Assembly: GCA_038230735.1 (NCBI GenBank) | Contig: JBBRMR010000004.1 | Coordinates: 74,932-138,931, forward strand | DNA: 64,000 nt | Reading direction: 5' to 3' | DNA from: Arcicella sp038230735 | GTDB lineage: Bacteria > Bacteroidota > Bacteroidia > Cytophagales > Spirosomataceae | Shown here: positions 26,187 through 35,739 of the stretch, one piece after another | Layout of the letters: the number at the start of each line of letters is the position of its first letter | Position numbering within the stretch: the stretch's first letter is position 1 | Translations under genes and position numbers: made by a program | Notes under the pieces: generated by a model | Databases searched by the model: none | The model's input: only the letters and a program-made list of their open reading frames with translations | What the model was told of the DNA's origin: nothing

Positions 26187-26819
26187 TTGCTTTACAGGGG
26201 ACAAGTCTTGATAGTGGCGGTTACCAGCTCGGGGGGAATAGGGTTTTCTATTTGCCATATCTGAAAAACATTGTTTTTTATGATTTTGAAAAATAAGGCT
26301 CAACACCTGTGAACCAATCAGGGGGCGGTACTTGAACTCAGTTTTTTAAGTTGAATTTAGCAAAAACCATCAAATATTTAAGTACAATACTTTTAGTAAT
26401 AGATTTCTCCGCTAATATAACAAATTCCGAACCATTTTTTACAAATTGCTTATTCATACTTATTTTTTTTTTATTAAGTGGTCTATTTTCTTAATAAATA
26501 AACTATATCAGTGTAATTCTTAGTGTCTGACTAATTTTCAGGGTCATATAAAATTGAAAATTATAGCATTAAAGTTGATAGTAATTTTCAATTAAATATG
26601 CTTAAATGAGTTTATGTTGATTTTCGGATTCTTTAAAATGATATTATGTTATCTTGATTAAATTTATATTTTATACTATTATTTCAATATATATTGAAAG
26701 TATCATTAAATTTTTAATACTTACTGATAAAGTTCGATTTTAACAATTATTCACTTGAAATAGTTATTATACATATTTTATATTCTATATTTTCAGTAAT
26801 TATTGAAAATATAGAATAT
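26187..26819. other. AT-rich gap with stacked palindromes, no gene
   Basis: About 630 bases, mostly A and T. It holds a perfect 18-bp palindrome TTTCAATATATATTGAAA (26682-26699) and a 15-bp-arm inverted repeat TATTCTATATTTTCA (26781-26818). The right-hand end is the terminator of the GbsR-like gene. No frame longer than a few tens of codons looks coding. Confidence 0.55.
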
Positions 26820-26850
26820 AAATAAAAGACCCAAAATGAGTCTTTTATTT
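26820..26850. terminator. Terminator of the GbsR-like gene
   Basis: An 11-bp perfect stem (AAATAAAAGAC / GTCTTTTATTT) with a 9-base loop, about 80 bases after the stop codon at 26929 on the minus strand. Confidence 0.75.
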
Positions 26851-26928
26851 GATACGTCACAAAGTAAGGATTAATTTAATATTAGTGGTATTGGCTATTT
26901 ATCTTTATTCCCTTTCGGGAAATACCTG

Positions 26929-27435
26929 TCATTTGAATAGTTTGAAAAAACTTCCCCAAAACCAACTTTCATCAGCTTTGATGATTGACTCTAAGGTATT
27001 GTTGGTATTGGAAGCAAATTTTTTCAAGTTCTCAATCGTTTCGGCAAACTGTTTGACATCAGGGTCTGTAATGTCGGCTTCGATGATTGAGATTTGTTCT
27101 AATGCTCGTAAAATAGGCTCTAATTCACGTTTTTTGCGTTCTTTTGCAATCTGCATTCCTATTTTCCAAACGTCTTTTTCGGCTTCAAAAAACTCTTTTC
27201 TTTCGCCGGGTTTCAGCACTTTTCTCACAATCCCCCAGTCCATCAAATCTCGAACATTCATATTTACGTTTCCTCTCGAAATCTGCAAAGCCTCCATAAT
27301 GTCTTCGGTTGTCATGGAAACGGGCGACACCAAAAGGAGTGCGTGTACTTGTGCCATAGTTCGGCTAACACCCCAACTCGACCCCAAAGTTCCCCATGCT
27401 TGGATTAGATGTTGCTTTGCTTCATCAAGCGTCAT
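26929..27435 (-). CDS. GbsR/MarR family transcriptional regulator
   Basis: A 168-residue regulator with a winged helix at about 20-90: GSSWGVSRTMAQVHALLL, then MTTEDIMEALQISRGNVNMN and WGIVRKVLKPGERKEFF. The C-terminal part forms long helices for dimerisation. GbsR-type proteins in other bacteria repress choline/glycine betaine uptake; here no such gene is next to it, so the target is unknown. The gene is monocistronic between two large non-coding gaps. Confidence 0.9.
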   Translation of the reverse strand: MTLDEAKQHLIQAWGTLGSSWGVSRTMAQVHALLLVSPVSMTTEDIMEALQISRGNVNMNVRDLMDWGIVRKVLKPGERKEFFEAEKDVWKIGMQIAKERKKRELEPILRALEQISIIEADITDPDVKQFAETIENLKKFASNTNNTLESIIKADESWFWGSFFKLFK

Positions 27436-27977
27436 ACGTTTAATTTTAAATAGTTTGTTCTTTGGCGGGTAATTTAATGTAACAAATGTATAAAAAAGTT
27501 TTGAACTATCAAAATATTTTGAAAATATTTTTATAATAGTTTTGAGGAGAAGTTTGGGTATTAATGAATTAGGGATTGTGGTTTAGGTTGTCAAATATTA
27601 CTAATTTTGTAAAAAATGGAATTTTAGGAATTCTAATTTGATAAAGTCGATTTACCCTAATACCTAATTTTGGCATAGTCTTTGAAAATAATAGATAAAA
27701 GTGTCAAAGGTTTAGTTATTGCCTAAGAAGAAATAATTAGCTTGATATAAGCCTATTTTTTTGGATTTTAAATAAATTTTAAAGTATTTTTATCGTGAGA
27801 TACTTAATCGTCCGTTTCAGAATAGAAATTACTTGGCGTAAAACGATATTCTATCTTGCGATTCATTACGAATATTTATAGATATTATCAATGCAATTAT
27901 CAATGTTGAGATACGGACATTTATCCTTGACCTTTCACGATGAACCGTATTCTATCACATCCTTACTTAATAAAATA
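27436..27977. other. Gap of about 540 bases with promoter-like sites
   Basis: Two perfect TAnnTTTG boxes are visible on the plus strand (27602-27609 and 27665-27672), with TTG 23-24 bases upstream. This is a little long but possible. They would give a leader of 300 bases for the lipoprotein at 27978. The last 87 bases are open in that gene's frame but precede a clear lipoprotein start. No other gene is seen. Confidence 0.4.
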
Positions 27978-28511
27978 ATGAAAAAAATCTTGATTGTCCT
28001 AAGTATTTTTGCTTTATCAAGTTGTCAAAAAAATGTGTATCTGACGGGTTCGTTGATGCACCAATTAGAGGAAAATGAACTTGATTTAACTCGAATTCAA
28101 TATTATAATGATAACCCCCTGTATCTGGAACGTGAAGTGCCATCATCGGATGCTAATATTAAATCTGGAAAAGTGATTTTTAAAAATGGACGGTACATCA
28201 ATCGTATTTCTTTGGAAAAAGAAACCCCTGGGCTTTTTCAGAAACAAGAAAACGGGCAGTTGTTGATTTCCTTTGAGAAAAGTAAGGAAGATAACTCACT
28301 TCGTTTTGGTCCTGTGGCAGGGGAGAGGGGTGAATTTTTCTATCAGTTAGTTGATAAAGAGGGAACGTCTACTTTTTCACGGCTTGATTACGAAGGAAAT
28401 AAATATTTAGTGATTTATAAAAAACCCCGTATGCGAATTATGCTTTCGAAGAGTGTATTGAATAATTTGAAAATTAAAGTGCGGAGAATGAAGGGGAATA
28501 AGGTGAAGTAG
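27978..28511 (+). CDS. Lipoprotein of unknown function, 177 aa
   Basis: Start at ATG 27978 gives MKKILIVLSIFALSSC, a lipoprotein signal with the lipidated cysteine at residue 16. The mature part is rich in beta-prone residues and ends in a basic tail (IKVRRMKGNKVK). The segment GPVAGERGEFFYQLVDKEG might be a strand-turn-strand unit. An in-frame ATG at 27891 exists but would put 29 polar residues before the signal peptide. I do not recognise the family. Confidence 0.75.
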   Translation: MKKILIVLSIFALSSCQKNVYLTGSLMHQLEENELDLTRIQYYNDNPLYLEREVPSSDANIKSGKVIFKNGRYINRISLEKETPGLFQKQENGQLLISFEKSKEDNSLRFGPVAGERGEFFYQLVDKEGTSTFSRLDYEGNKYLVIYKKPRMRIMLSKSVLNNLKIKVRRMKGNKVK

Positions 28512-28640
28512 TTGTTGATTATTTGAAATTAGTTATTGGTAATTAATTGATTATGAGATATTTGAATATTTTTTATAGTAATAATTTGAATGTAGATTTC
28601 ATAAAAAATAGCCATCAGAATCAACTGATAACTATTTTTT

Positions 28641-28674
28641 TACTCAAAACTCATTGCTCATACCTCAAAGCTAT
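28641..28674. repeat. Word repeat, CTCATTGCTCAAAGC family, non-coding copy 3
   Basis: TACTCAAAACTCATTGCTCA followed by TACCTCAAAGCT, directly after the 3' end of the aldolase gene. It shares its words with the repeats inside the signal peptides at 3256-3303 and 23224-23258. Confidence 0.55.
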
Positions 28675-29760
28675 TTACGCTAAATACTGATTGGCATTCG
28701 TAGCGTTCAAATCTTCAAAGGCTTCTTTTAAGCGACTTACGAAAGTATCTTCACCCTTACGTAACCATACACGGGGGTCGTAATATTTTTTGTTGGGAGA
28801 ATCTGTCCCGTCTGGACTACCGATTTGTCCCTGCAAATATCCTTCTTTTGATTTGTAATATCCCAAAATACCTTCCCAGAATGCCCATTGCAAATCGGTG
28901 TCAATATTCATTTTAATGGCTCCGTAAGAAATTGCCTCACGGATTTCTTCCCGTGATGAACCCGACCCTCCGTGGAATACGAAGTTGATTGGTTTTTCCG
29001 CCGTCAAATTATAGTGGGATTTCACGTACTCTTGTGAGTTATGCAAAATGATGGGTGATAATTTTACGTTTCCTGGCTTATAAACACCGTGTACGTTTCC
29101 GAAAGCGGCGGCAATGGTGAAGCGGGGAGAGATTTTACTCAATTCTTCGTAAGCATAAGCTACTTCTGAGGGTTGCGTATATAATTTTGAAGAATCCACG
29201 TCTGAATTGTCCACGCCGTCTTCTTCGCCACCCGTTACGCCCAATTCAATTTCCAAAGTCATGCCCATTTTGGACATTCTTTCCAAATAATGCTTACAGA
29301 TTTCGATATTTTCTTCGATGGGTTCTTCCGAAAGGTCAATCATGTGTGAAGAGAACAAAGGCTTGCCCGTTTGTGCAAAGAATTTTTCGCCTGCATCCAA
29401 CAAACCGTCTAACCAAGGTAATAATTTTTTGGCACAATGGTCGGTATGAAGAATCACCTGAACGCCATAAGCCTCTGCCATAAGGTGTACGTGATGAGCA
29501 CCCGAAATACCCCCTGCGATGGAAGCCTCTTGTTTTCCGTTGGGTAAAGACTTACCTGCGTAAAACTGAGCTCCACCGTTTGAAAATTGAACAATCACGG
29601 GTGAATTTACCGCTTTGGCAGCTTCCAAAACGCCATTAACGGTATCGGTACCCGTAACGTTCACGGCTGGCAAGGCAAATTGATTTTTTTTAGCAATTTC
29701 AAAGAGTTCTTGCAAAGCATCGCCGTGCAGCACCCCTTTTTGAGAAGACAAACTTGACAT
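28675..29760 (-). CDS. fbaA: Class II fructose-bisphosphate aldolase
   Basis: A 361-residue, zinc-dependent enzyme that splits fructose 1,6-bisphosphate in glycolysis and makes it in gluconeogenesis. The zinc-site motif VILHTDHCAKK is near residue 103, followed by FSSHMIDLSEEPIEENI and the phosphate-binding GGSGSSREEI. The length and the long form (class IIA, E. coli FbaA-like) agree. A TATTTTTG box at 29825-29818 on the minus strand could be its -7 element. The terminator of the gene upstream lies at 29920-29955. Confidence 0.95.
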   Translation of the reverse strand: MSSLSSQKGVLHGDALQELFEIAKKNQFALPAVNVTGTDTVNGVLEAAKAVNSPVIVQFSNGGAQFYAGKSLPNGKQEASIAGGISGAHHVHLMAEAYGVQVILHTDHCAKKLLPWLDGLLDAGEKFFAQTGKPLFSSHMIDLSEEPIEENIEICKHYLERMSKMGMTLEIELGVTGGEEDGVDNSDVDSSKLYTQPSEVAYAYEELSKISPRFTIAAAFGNVHGVYKPGNVKLSPIILHNSQEYVKSHYNLTAEKPINFVFHGGSGSSREEIREAISYGAIKMNIDTDLQWAFWEGILGYYKSKEGYLQGQIGSPDGTDSPNKKYYDPRVWLRKGEDTFVSRLKEAFEDLNATNANQYLA

Positions 29761-29919
29761 AGTATTATTTTTTCTTGTTAAAAACTTAATTTAATTATTT
29801 TTTTGGATAAAAGAACCCAAAAATAATTATTTTAATTGGCTTTAAACTCATTTTGCAGAATGATGTTTGGTTAATCTCATTTTTTCAGAATATTATGTAA
29901 AAAAATTCAGTTAAAAATA

Positions 29920-29955
29920 AACCCTTACGAGCGTTTTAGAACGCTCGTAAGGGTT
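29920..29955 (-). terminator. Terminator after the GLPGLI gene
   Basis: A perfect 16-bp stem (AACCCTTACGAGCGTT and complement) with a 4-base loop. On the minus strand it is followed by TTATTTTTAA, 43 bases after the stop codon. Confidence 0.85.
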
Positions 29956-29997
29956 AAATACCGAAAATCAAGAAACGGAAATCAAACATTGAAAAAC

Positions 29998-30747
29998 TCA
30001 ATACCGAATTATCCAAAACGGATTCCGTTCTTCTTTAATTTTTTCTTGAATAAACTTCCTCAAAATATCTTCATACGCTAACTCAGTAACCTTTTTACCT
30101 TTCAATTTCTTGGGTAAATCCATTTGATTAGTGATTTTGAGGGGTTCTATTTTGGTGGCTTCTATAACCACTGCCCCATCGTTGATATTCAACTCCAAAA
30201 TTAATCCTGGCAAACCATACAGCCTTTCTGGACCGCCATTCATCGGAATATCTTGGGCAAACCATGCAATGATTTTCTGCTTTTTGATGGTATCTTCCAC
30301 CATTGCCTTCATGCAGATATGCCCAGCAACGTCTTTGATGTCATTCAATATTTTCCAGTTAAGGGTTTTCAAGGAATCTTCGATGATATAGGTTTTGCCT
30401 GCCATCTCGAAGGCTTCGGTCATGATGCCTTTTTCAAAATCCCGCTTAATGCCAAAAACTTCTTTCCGACCACTAAAATCATACTTTTCTTCCCAAGAAT
30501 TCAATTGGTCAGAATGAGTATAATAACTGCCTTTATCGTTGAAATATAGTAATGTATATTCTTGCCAGTCGTCTCTGCCGCCGTACATATAGGCTTGTTT
30601 TTCCTTTTCTTGTTTACTCAAATACGTCAAGGTTGAATTAAGTTTAGTCCAATAAGTGGTACGAGTATAGCGTATTACACCTTCTTGTTGAGCGAAGGTT
30701 TTTATGGAAATCAAAGATATGAATAATATAATGATGTTCTTTTTCAT
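29998..30747 (-). CDS. GLPGLI family protein
   Basis: A 249-residue secreted protein with signal peptide MKKNIIILFISLISIKTFAQ. The naming motif RLYGLPGLILELNI is near residue 185. The family is specific to Bacteroidota and usually sits beside a TonB-receptor-like protein, as here: the start is 14 bases after the 934-residue gene. It is predicted to work at the outer membrane or periplasm with that protein; the substrate is unknown. Confidence 0.92.
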   Translation of the reverse strand: MKKNIIILFISLISIKTFAQQEGVIRYTRTTYWTKLNSTLTYLSKQEKEKQAYMYGGRDDWQEYTLLYFNDKGSYYTHSDQLNSWEEKYDFSGRKEVFGIKRDFEKGIMTEAFEMAGKTYIIEDSLKTLNWKILNDIKDVAGHICMKAMVEDTIKKQKIIAWFAQDIPMNGGPERLYGLPGLILELNINDGAVVIEATKIEPLKITNQMDLPKKLKGKKVTELAYEDILRKFIQEKIKEERNPFWIIRY

Positions 30748-30761
30748 GATTTTTGTTTTAA

Positions 30762-33566
30762 TTAGTTCCAGCCTTGATTTTTCTTCAATTTATCCACGTG
30801 TCCCTTCACATTATAAGTTAAACTCAACATGAAATAACGGGCTAAGGTTAAGGATGTTTGAGTTGTTACTGTATTTTGGAAACCTCTCTGCACAATATTC
30901 TGACGTTTATTAAAAATATCAAAGGCTGCCAAACGTACTTCCAATTTATTTTCTTTCATAAATAATCGTCTCACGGAAGCATTCAAAATCGGAATTTCTT
31001 GTTCAAAGCCGAAGCGTTCATTCTTATAATAACTATAATCAAAATTGGTTTCAAAGAATGTTTTCTTGGTAAAATTCCACTTGATTGACGTGTCAAAACT
31101 GTTGTTTCGGATATTCTGATTTTGGGCTTCACTCAAAGAATATTTAATGTTATTGATGCCCAAATTAGCATTCATCCCCACGATTAATTTGTCGCTTGGC
31201 GTTAAATTAAAGCCAAACCGAATGTTATAATTTTGGTTGTTATTATCGTTCAAAATCCCATTGATAAACGTTGGATTATTAGAAGTATTGATATTTGGAT
31301 TGAAATTAACCGTCAATTTCGTTTTAATAATCGGAAAACTGCAATACGTGCCAATATACAATCTTGTTCCGCCCGAAAGGTTTTCTGGACGTGTGCGAGT
31401 GATAAATGTATTGGGTTCAACAGTCTGATTATAAACTACTTGGCTCAAATAGTAATTATACCCACCCCAAAGATTTACACTCATAAACGTAGCGGGGTCA
31501 AATTTATTCAGCGACAAATTTATACTATGACTTTTCTCGGGACTTAAATCTGGATTGCCCGTTGAGATGAAAAATGGATTGTTATTGTTGATAACGGGTT
31601 GTAAATCAGCAATTTGTGGAGCATTTACGTCCAACGTATAGCTCAAATTAAAATACATATTATTCTTTAATTCAAGGCTGGCATCTACGTAGGGCGTAAA
31701 GGCGGGATAATTTTTATTGATATTGGAAAAACTTGCAGTTCCTTTTTTGGAATATTGCGTACCTTCAAGATTATAGCTTAACCCTGCCCCGCCCACCATA
31801 ATATTCACACCTGAATGTGAATATCGCAAACTGGTTCCGATGCGATTATAAGTAATAGTGTTCTCAAAATACGTACTCAGACTATCAAAACGGCGGTTTT
31901 CTTGCAAACCATTGTAGGCTTGGCGATCCACATTGCGTTTATCAGAAGAACCATTATAGAAAGTTTCCCAAAAGATTTTCTTGGATAAAGGTTCAGTATA
32001 TAAAACATTTCCCTTCAAAAGATTCTGACGGTTAATGTTGTTATTCATCTGACTAATTGCCCTGACTTGCTCCTTGACGGTACCCGCCGTGAGGAATCTG
32101 CTGAATGAATTAAGATTTTCAGTACCGTCTGAATTGATGACATTATACCCAAAACTCACCGCAAAACTACGTCCTTTGGTTTTAAATTTATGTCTAAAAA
32201 TAGCGTTAGTCGTGAGGTTGAGATTCGTAAAATCGTTACTATTATTGATGTCTGAACGAGTCCGCAAAACGCCTTCTTCCGTCAGATTACTTTGAAACAT
32301 TCGGTTTTTGTCATTACGCATCCCCGCTCGCATATTTGCCTTCACAATGAGCGTATTGCTCGAATCTATCATCTGTTCAAAACGTGTACCGATGCTGTGA
32401 TTGCCCCTGAAATTGTTTTGGGCGGAGGTATCAGTCGTCAAAAAAGCATCATTTTGCAAAAAGGTTTTCTTGTTCTGATATTGGTCAACCAATAGACGAG
32501 TTTGGTTATAGAAATAGCTGGTGCTGAGCTTAGTTTTCTTATTATCAAAATTATAATTAACCCCGCCACCCGCATTATTGGTAAATCCACGACCGTCAAA
32601 TTGATTGGTGATACCATCGCCACCGTCCCAATTCCAACGGTTATTTCCCCCAAAGCCAAAATCACCATTGTCATATTGGTTACTGGCGTTCCCTTTAAAT
32701 TCGCCATAATCACTCCAATTCACGCCCGTTTCGTTGATGTTGTTGCCGTAACCCAAAATCGAAAATTGTGAAGTCTTATTGAATTTGTTATAATTTCCTC
32801 GGGCAGCCATGCGGGAGTCCGAACCGACCGCCCCCGTAACTTTACCGAAAGAGCCTTTTTTGTATTCTTCTTTCAGTTCCAAATTGATAGCTTTCTCCTT
32901 CTTGCCATCATCAATACCCGTCAGTTTAGATTGCTCAGATTTATCATTGAAAACTTGAACTTTCGAGATGGTTTCGGCTCCCAGGTTCTTGGTTGCGGCT
33001 TTTGGGTCATCGCCAAAGAAGTTTTTACCGTCCACTAACACCTTTTTGATGTCTTTTCCTTGGGCTTTAATATTACCCTGTGCGTCAATTTCCATGCCTG
33101 GTAAACGCCGCAATAAATCCTCTACCGAAGACCCAGGCGGTACTTTGAAGGAACGAGCATCGTACTCAATGGTATCGCCCTTGATGGTTAATGGAGCCCT
33201 TGCGGTGCGGACGACTACTTCCAATAATTCCTTAGAAATTGGTTTGATTTTCAAAGCCCCTAAATCTTCAACTTCGGATTCAGAAGGAGCTAAAATTTGT
33301 TGAAAAGGAATGAAACCCACGTAAGAAACTTTGAGGATATAATTGCCATTTTTAACATTGCGGAACTCGAAAACGCCTTTATCATTGGCACGGGAAAAAT
33401 TGACTAATGCCGAGTCTTTGGGGGTCAAAAGCATGACCGTTGCCCCGTTCATCACGGCGGCGGAAGTGTCTTGAATTACGCCTTTAATCGTAACTTTAAT
33501 TGGATTTTGGGCATAAATGGATGCACAAAAAAGAAAGAAAAACAGGAACTGAGTAATTTTACGCAT
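30762..33566 (-). CDS. Outer membrane beta-barrel protein with CarboxypepD-like N-terminal domain
   Basis: A 934-residue protein with signal peptide MRKITQFLFFFLFCASIYA. Residues about 22-110 form a carboxypeptidase-regulatory-like beta domain (TIKGVIQDTSAAVMNGA). A plug-like region follows (about 115-215, VEDLLRRLPGMEIDAQGNI and KVLVDGKNFFGDD), then a long barrel rich in aromatic girdles. The end is not the usual TonB-receptor terminal Phe. It is a TonB-receptor-like (TonB_dep_Rec_3/OMP_b-brl) protein that partners with GLPGLI. The glycine- and asparagine-rich stretch (about 290-330) may be an external loop. Confidence 0.93.
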   Translation of the reverse strand: MRKITQFLFFFLFCASIYAQNPIKVTIKGVIQDTSAAVMNGATVMLLTPKDSALVNFSRANDKGVFEFRNVKNGNYILKVSYVGFIPFQQILAPSESEVEDLGALKIKPISKELLEVVVRTARAPLTIKGDTIEYDARSFKVPPGSSVEDLLRRLPGMEIDAQGNIKAQGKDIKKVLVDGKNFFGDDPKAATKNLGAETISKVQVFNDKSEQSKLTGIDDGKKEKAINLELKEEYKKGSFGKVTGAVGSDSRMAARGNYNKFNKTSQFSILGYGNNINETGVNWSDYGEFKGNASNQYDNGDFGFGGNNRWNWDGGDGITNQFDGRGFTNNAGGGVNYNFDNKKTKLSTSYFYNQTRLLVDQYQNKKTFLQNDAFLTTDTSAQNNFRGNHSIGTRFEQMIDSSNTLIVKANMRAGMRNDKNRMFQSNLTEEGVLRTRSDINNSNDFTNLNLTTNAIFRHKFKTKGRSFAVSFGYNVINSDGTENLNSFSRFLTAGTVKEQVRAISQMNNNINRQNLLKGNVLYTEPLSKKIFWETFYNGSSDKRNVDRQAYNGLQENRRFDSLSTYFENTITYNRIGTSLRYSHSGVNIMVGGAGLSYNLEGTQYSKKGTASFSNINKNYPAFTPYVDASLELKNNMYFNLSYTLDVNAPQIADLQPVINNNNPFFISTGNPDLSPEKSHSINLSLNKFDPATFMSVNLWGGYNYYLSQVVYNQTVEPNTFITRTRPENLSGGTRLYIGTYCSFPIIKTKLTVNFNPNINTSNNPTFINGILNDNNNQNYNIRFGFNLTPSDKLIVGMNANLGINNIKYSLSEAQNQNIRNNSFDTSIKWNFTKKTFFETNFDYSYYKNERFGFEQEIPILNASVRRLFMKENKLEVRLAAFDIFNKRQNIVQRGFQNTVTTQTSLTLARYFMLSLTYNVKGHVDKLKKNQGWN

Positions 33567-34409
33567 GGTAGTAGATTGGGGTTTATAGATTTTATTTGTA
33601 TTTAATATTGTGAAAAGATTGCAATAAAATTTTATTTTCAGATTGTAAAACGCTGAAAATAAGCAATTTGAATAGTATAGTAAGAAAATTTGTTAAGGGG
33701 ATTCGTCAGTGGTATGGTAGATTGGGCGTAGCTTTTTGTTTCCATAGTTTATTAGTTTGGCTGTGTGGTCGGTGAAGACACAGACCACGGATGTAAATAT
33801 AACTATTTTATTAGTTAAAAGTTTTTTATTAACAAAAATTAACAATTTTATAAAGGATGTTGGAGGTTTTAGGAATGTTGCATTTTGAGTGGAAAAAAAT
33901 ATGGCTATTGATATTAATTCATTGTTTACCATCCCAATATTTATCTATATCTTTTAAAAATTAAACTTTATAGTCTAATTATACAATTTATAATTAAGTA
34001 TTAACACTCATTTTACTAAACGAAGTTATTTTTTTAATACGGATAAATACTCATTTTGAAAAAATATAATAAATTTTCCTTGACTTATATTCCGCATCCA
34101 TATACATTTACAGCACCTTAACTACTTCACAAATTCTTGGACACCCAAGCCGCAACGCTTCTTTCGTCCTCATCAGAAATAACCATTTTATGTTTTTCAT
34201 ACTCAGTGTTAATCTCACTGCTTATCAATTAAGTTTAGAAATTATATTTATTGTCAAAAAATAATCAGTAGTTGATTGTCAATTGATTAATCAAATATTT
34301 GTATTCTTTTAAGTATTTGATTATCAGAAGATTACGAATTTTGTAACGTAAACGTAGTTAATTCAATTATATTTATTATTTCATTTTTAAAACTAAACAA
34401 ACAAAAATT
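33567..34409. other. AT-rich gap of about 840 bases, one hairpin and a coding remnant
   Basis: A short stem GTGGTC/GACCAC (33765-33788) is seen. On the minus strand at 34127-34228 an open stretch ends in KMVISDEDERSVAAWVSKNL and a TGA. It looks like the tail of a lost protein gene, but no start or upstream part is present. The final 100 bases are an AT-rich leader for the lipoprotein gene at 34410. Confidence 0.45.
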
Positions 34410-34942
34410 ATGAAAAGAAACTGATTTTTACCTTTATCGTTTTAAGTTCGATAAATTTTATTTCATGCAACGATGGGAAAATTGTTAATGATGTTATTCC
34501 ACAAACTTTTAAAGGTGTGAGCAACGCAAGGATTCATTATGACACTTTGAGTCATGATGACATGGGAATTTTTATATATAATACTATCAAACGTCACTCT
34601 TTTCACTTCGACCCATACACTCTACTTCCAGAAAAAGAGCGTGCCGTACTTATTTCAAAGATTGATAGTGTTAAGGCATTAAAAATTAGTGACCCAACTG
34701 TAATTTGGGATCAGGCGGTTAAAGATGGTAAAATGTCCAAAAATGTAAGTGAAAGTCTGAAAAAATTTAGAACAGATGGTACAACTTTTCTAAGTCGTGA
34801 GTCAAATGTTGATGTTGTTGATAGCTGGTTTATAAGTGAAATTGATAAAACCAAAAATGATAGGAGTCTATTATTTGATGAGAAAGATCTCATTATACAA
34901 CATGAAACAATAATTAGATATGTCTTTAAAGCCTATTTGTAA
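34410..34942 (+). pseudogene. Lipoprotein gene, N-terminal part, with start frameshift
   Basis: ATG 34410 (ATGAAAAGAAACTGA) hits a stop after four codons. One base later the frame is open and reads LIFTFIVLSSINFISC, a lipoprotein signal, then NDGKIVNDVIPQTFKG and YDTLSHDDMGIFIYN. One extra A in the A-rich run would give MKKKLIFTFIVLSS. The open part from 34517 (GTG) is only what remains in frame. It stops at TAA 34940, and six bases on, in the same frame, the next reading frame starts. The N-terminal motif N-A-R-x-x-Y-D-x-x-S-H-D-D-M-G is one I associate with Bacteroidota secreted proteins. Confidence 0.7.
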
Positions 34943-34948
34943 GCAAGT

Positions 34949-35671
34949 GTGTCAAATAAGGCTACAAAAAATGGAAGGAAAGCTACAAGTTGCGTATTAC
35001 AGATGATAAGTTGTATATGGGGTAATGTTAGTACATACATGGGAATAGGGAGTTATGTAGCAGGGACGGTGGGAGGCTCTGTGGGTGCTTTAATAGGATT
35101 ATTCATTTCATACGACAGTTGCTCTTGTGATTCAGAAAATTGTAGTTATCCCAAATTCATTTCAACACCTGACATTTGTTATGTTACTTATAATGGATTA
35201 GATTTGCTTACTGCTGGTTTTGGTAGTGCAACAAATCACCTTACTTGGTATATTACAGATAGTAATGGAATTCCTTTTCTAATAAGAGATAGTAATTCAA
35301 ACGTAACACACTTATACAATGAAGATTTAGGTGGAAGAACCTATTTCGAAGTGTATGTAACTGCTTTTTGTGATGGAGGTTCTTATCCTATAAGTAGAGT
35401 CGGTATTGATATTAATAATTTGGGAAAACCGAGTTTCTTCATAAGTGGTAATACTAACCCTCAAGTTGGGTCTCAACAAGTTTATAATATTTCTGGTCGA
35501 AATTTAAATAATTTGACTTGGGGCGTGGGTAGTATAGGACAGATTGTATACCAAAACAGTTATGGAATAACTGTGAATTGGAATTCAACTGGATACAATT
35601 ATTTATATGCTAATGCTCAATCAGACTGTGGCAGTGCAAGTAATGGAATAAACGTTGTAGTACATAATTAA
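34949..35671 (+). CDS. Continuation of the broken lipoprotein gene, PKD/Ig-like C-terminus
   Basis: A 240-codon frame with a GTG start and no own signal peptide, in the same frame as the preceding part and separated from it by a single TAA (34940-34942). A glycine-rich hydrophobic segment (SYVAGTVGGSVGALIGLFIS, about 33-52) is followed by cysteines (SCSCDSENC) and two Ig-like/PKD beta segments (NLTWGVGSIGQ, YANAQSDCGSAS). It reads best as the second half of one protein of about 420 residues truncated by a CAA-to-TAA type change. It may be untranslated. A terminator follows at 35690-35723. Confidence 0.6.
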   Translation: MSNKATKNGRKATSCVLQMISCIWGNVSTYMGIGSYVAGTVGGSVGALIGLFISYDSCSCDSENCSYPKFISTPDICYVTYNGLDLLTAGFGSATNHLTWYITDSNGIPFLIRDSNSNVTHLYNEDLGGRTYFEVYVTAFCDGGSYPISRVGIDINNLGKPSFFISGNTNPQVGSQQVYNISGRNLNNLTWGVGSIGQIVYQNSYGITVNWNSTGYNYLYANAQSDCGSASNGINVVVHN

Positions 35672-35689
35672 TTCAATCATTCACACAAT

Positions 35690-35723
35690 AAGGCTGAATG
35701 CTATTAAAAGCATTCAGCCTTTT
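35690..35723 (+). terminator. Terminator after the 34949-35671 frame
   Basis: A perfect 12-bp stem (AAGGCTGAATGC / GCATTCAGCCTT) with an 8-base loop and a T run. Confidence 0.85.
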
Positions 35724-35739
35724 AAAATTCTATTATACA

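Noticed and set aside
26849..27472. A 207-codon plus-strand frame
   Set aside because: It is the reverse of the GbsR-like gene, which has a clear winged-helix sequence.
33693..33932. A 79-codon minus-strand frame in the gap after the receptor gene
   Set aside because: It lies in AT-rich non-coding DNA, has no plausible domain, signal or start context, and covers a short hairpin repeat.
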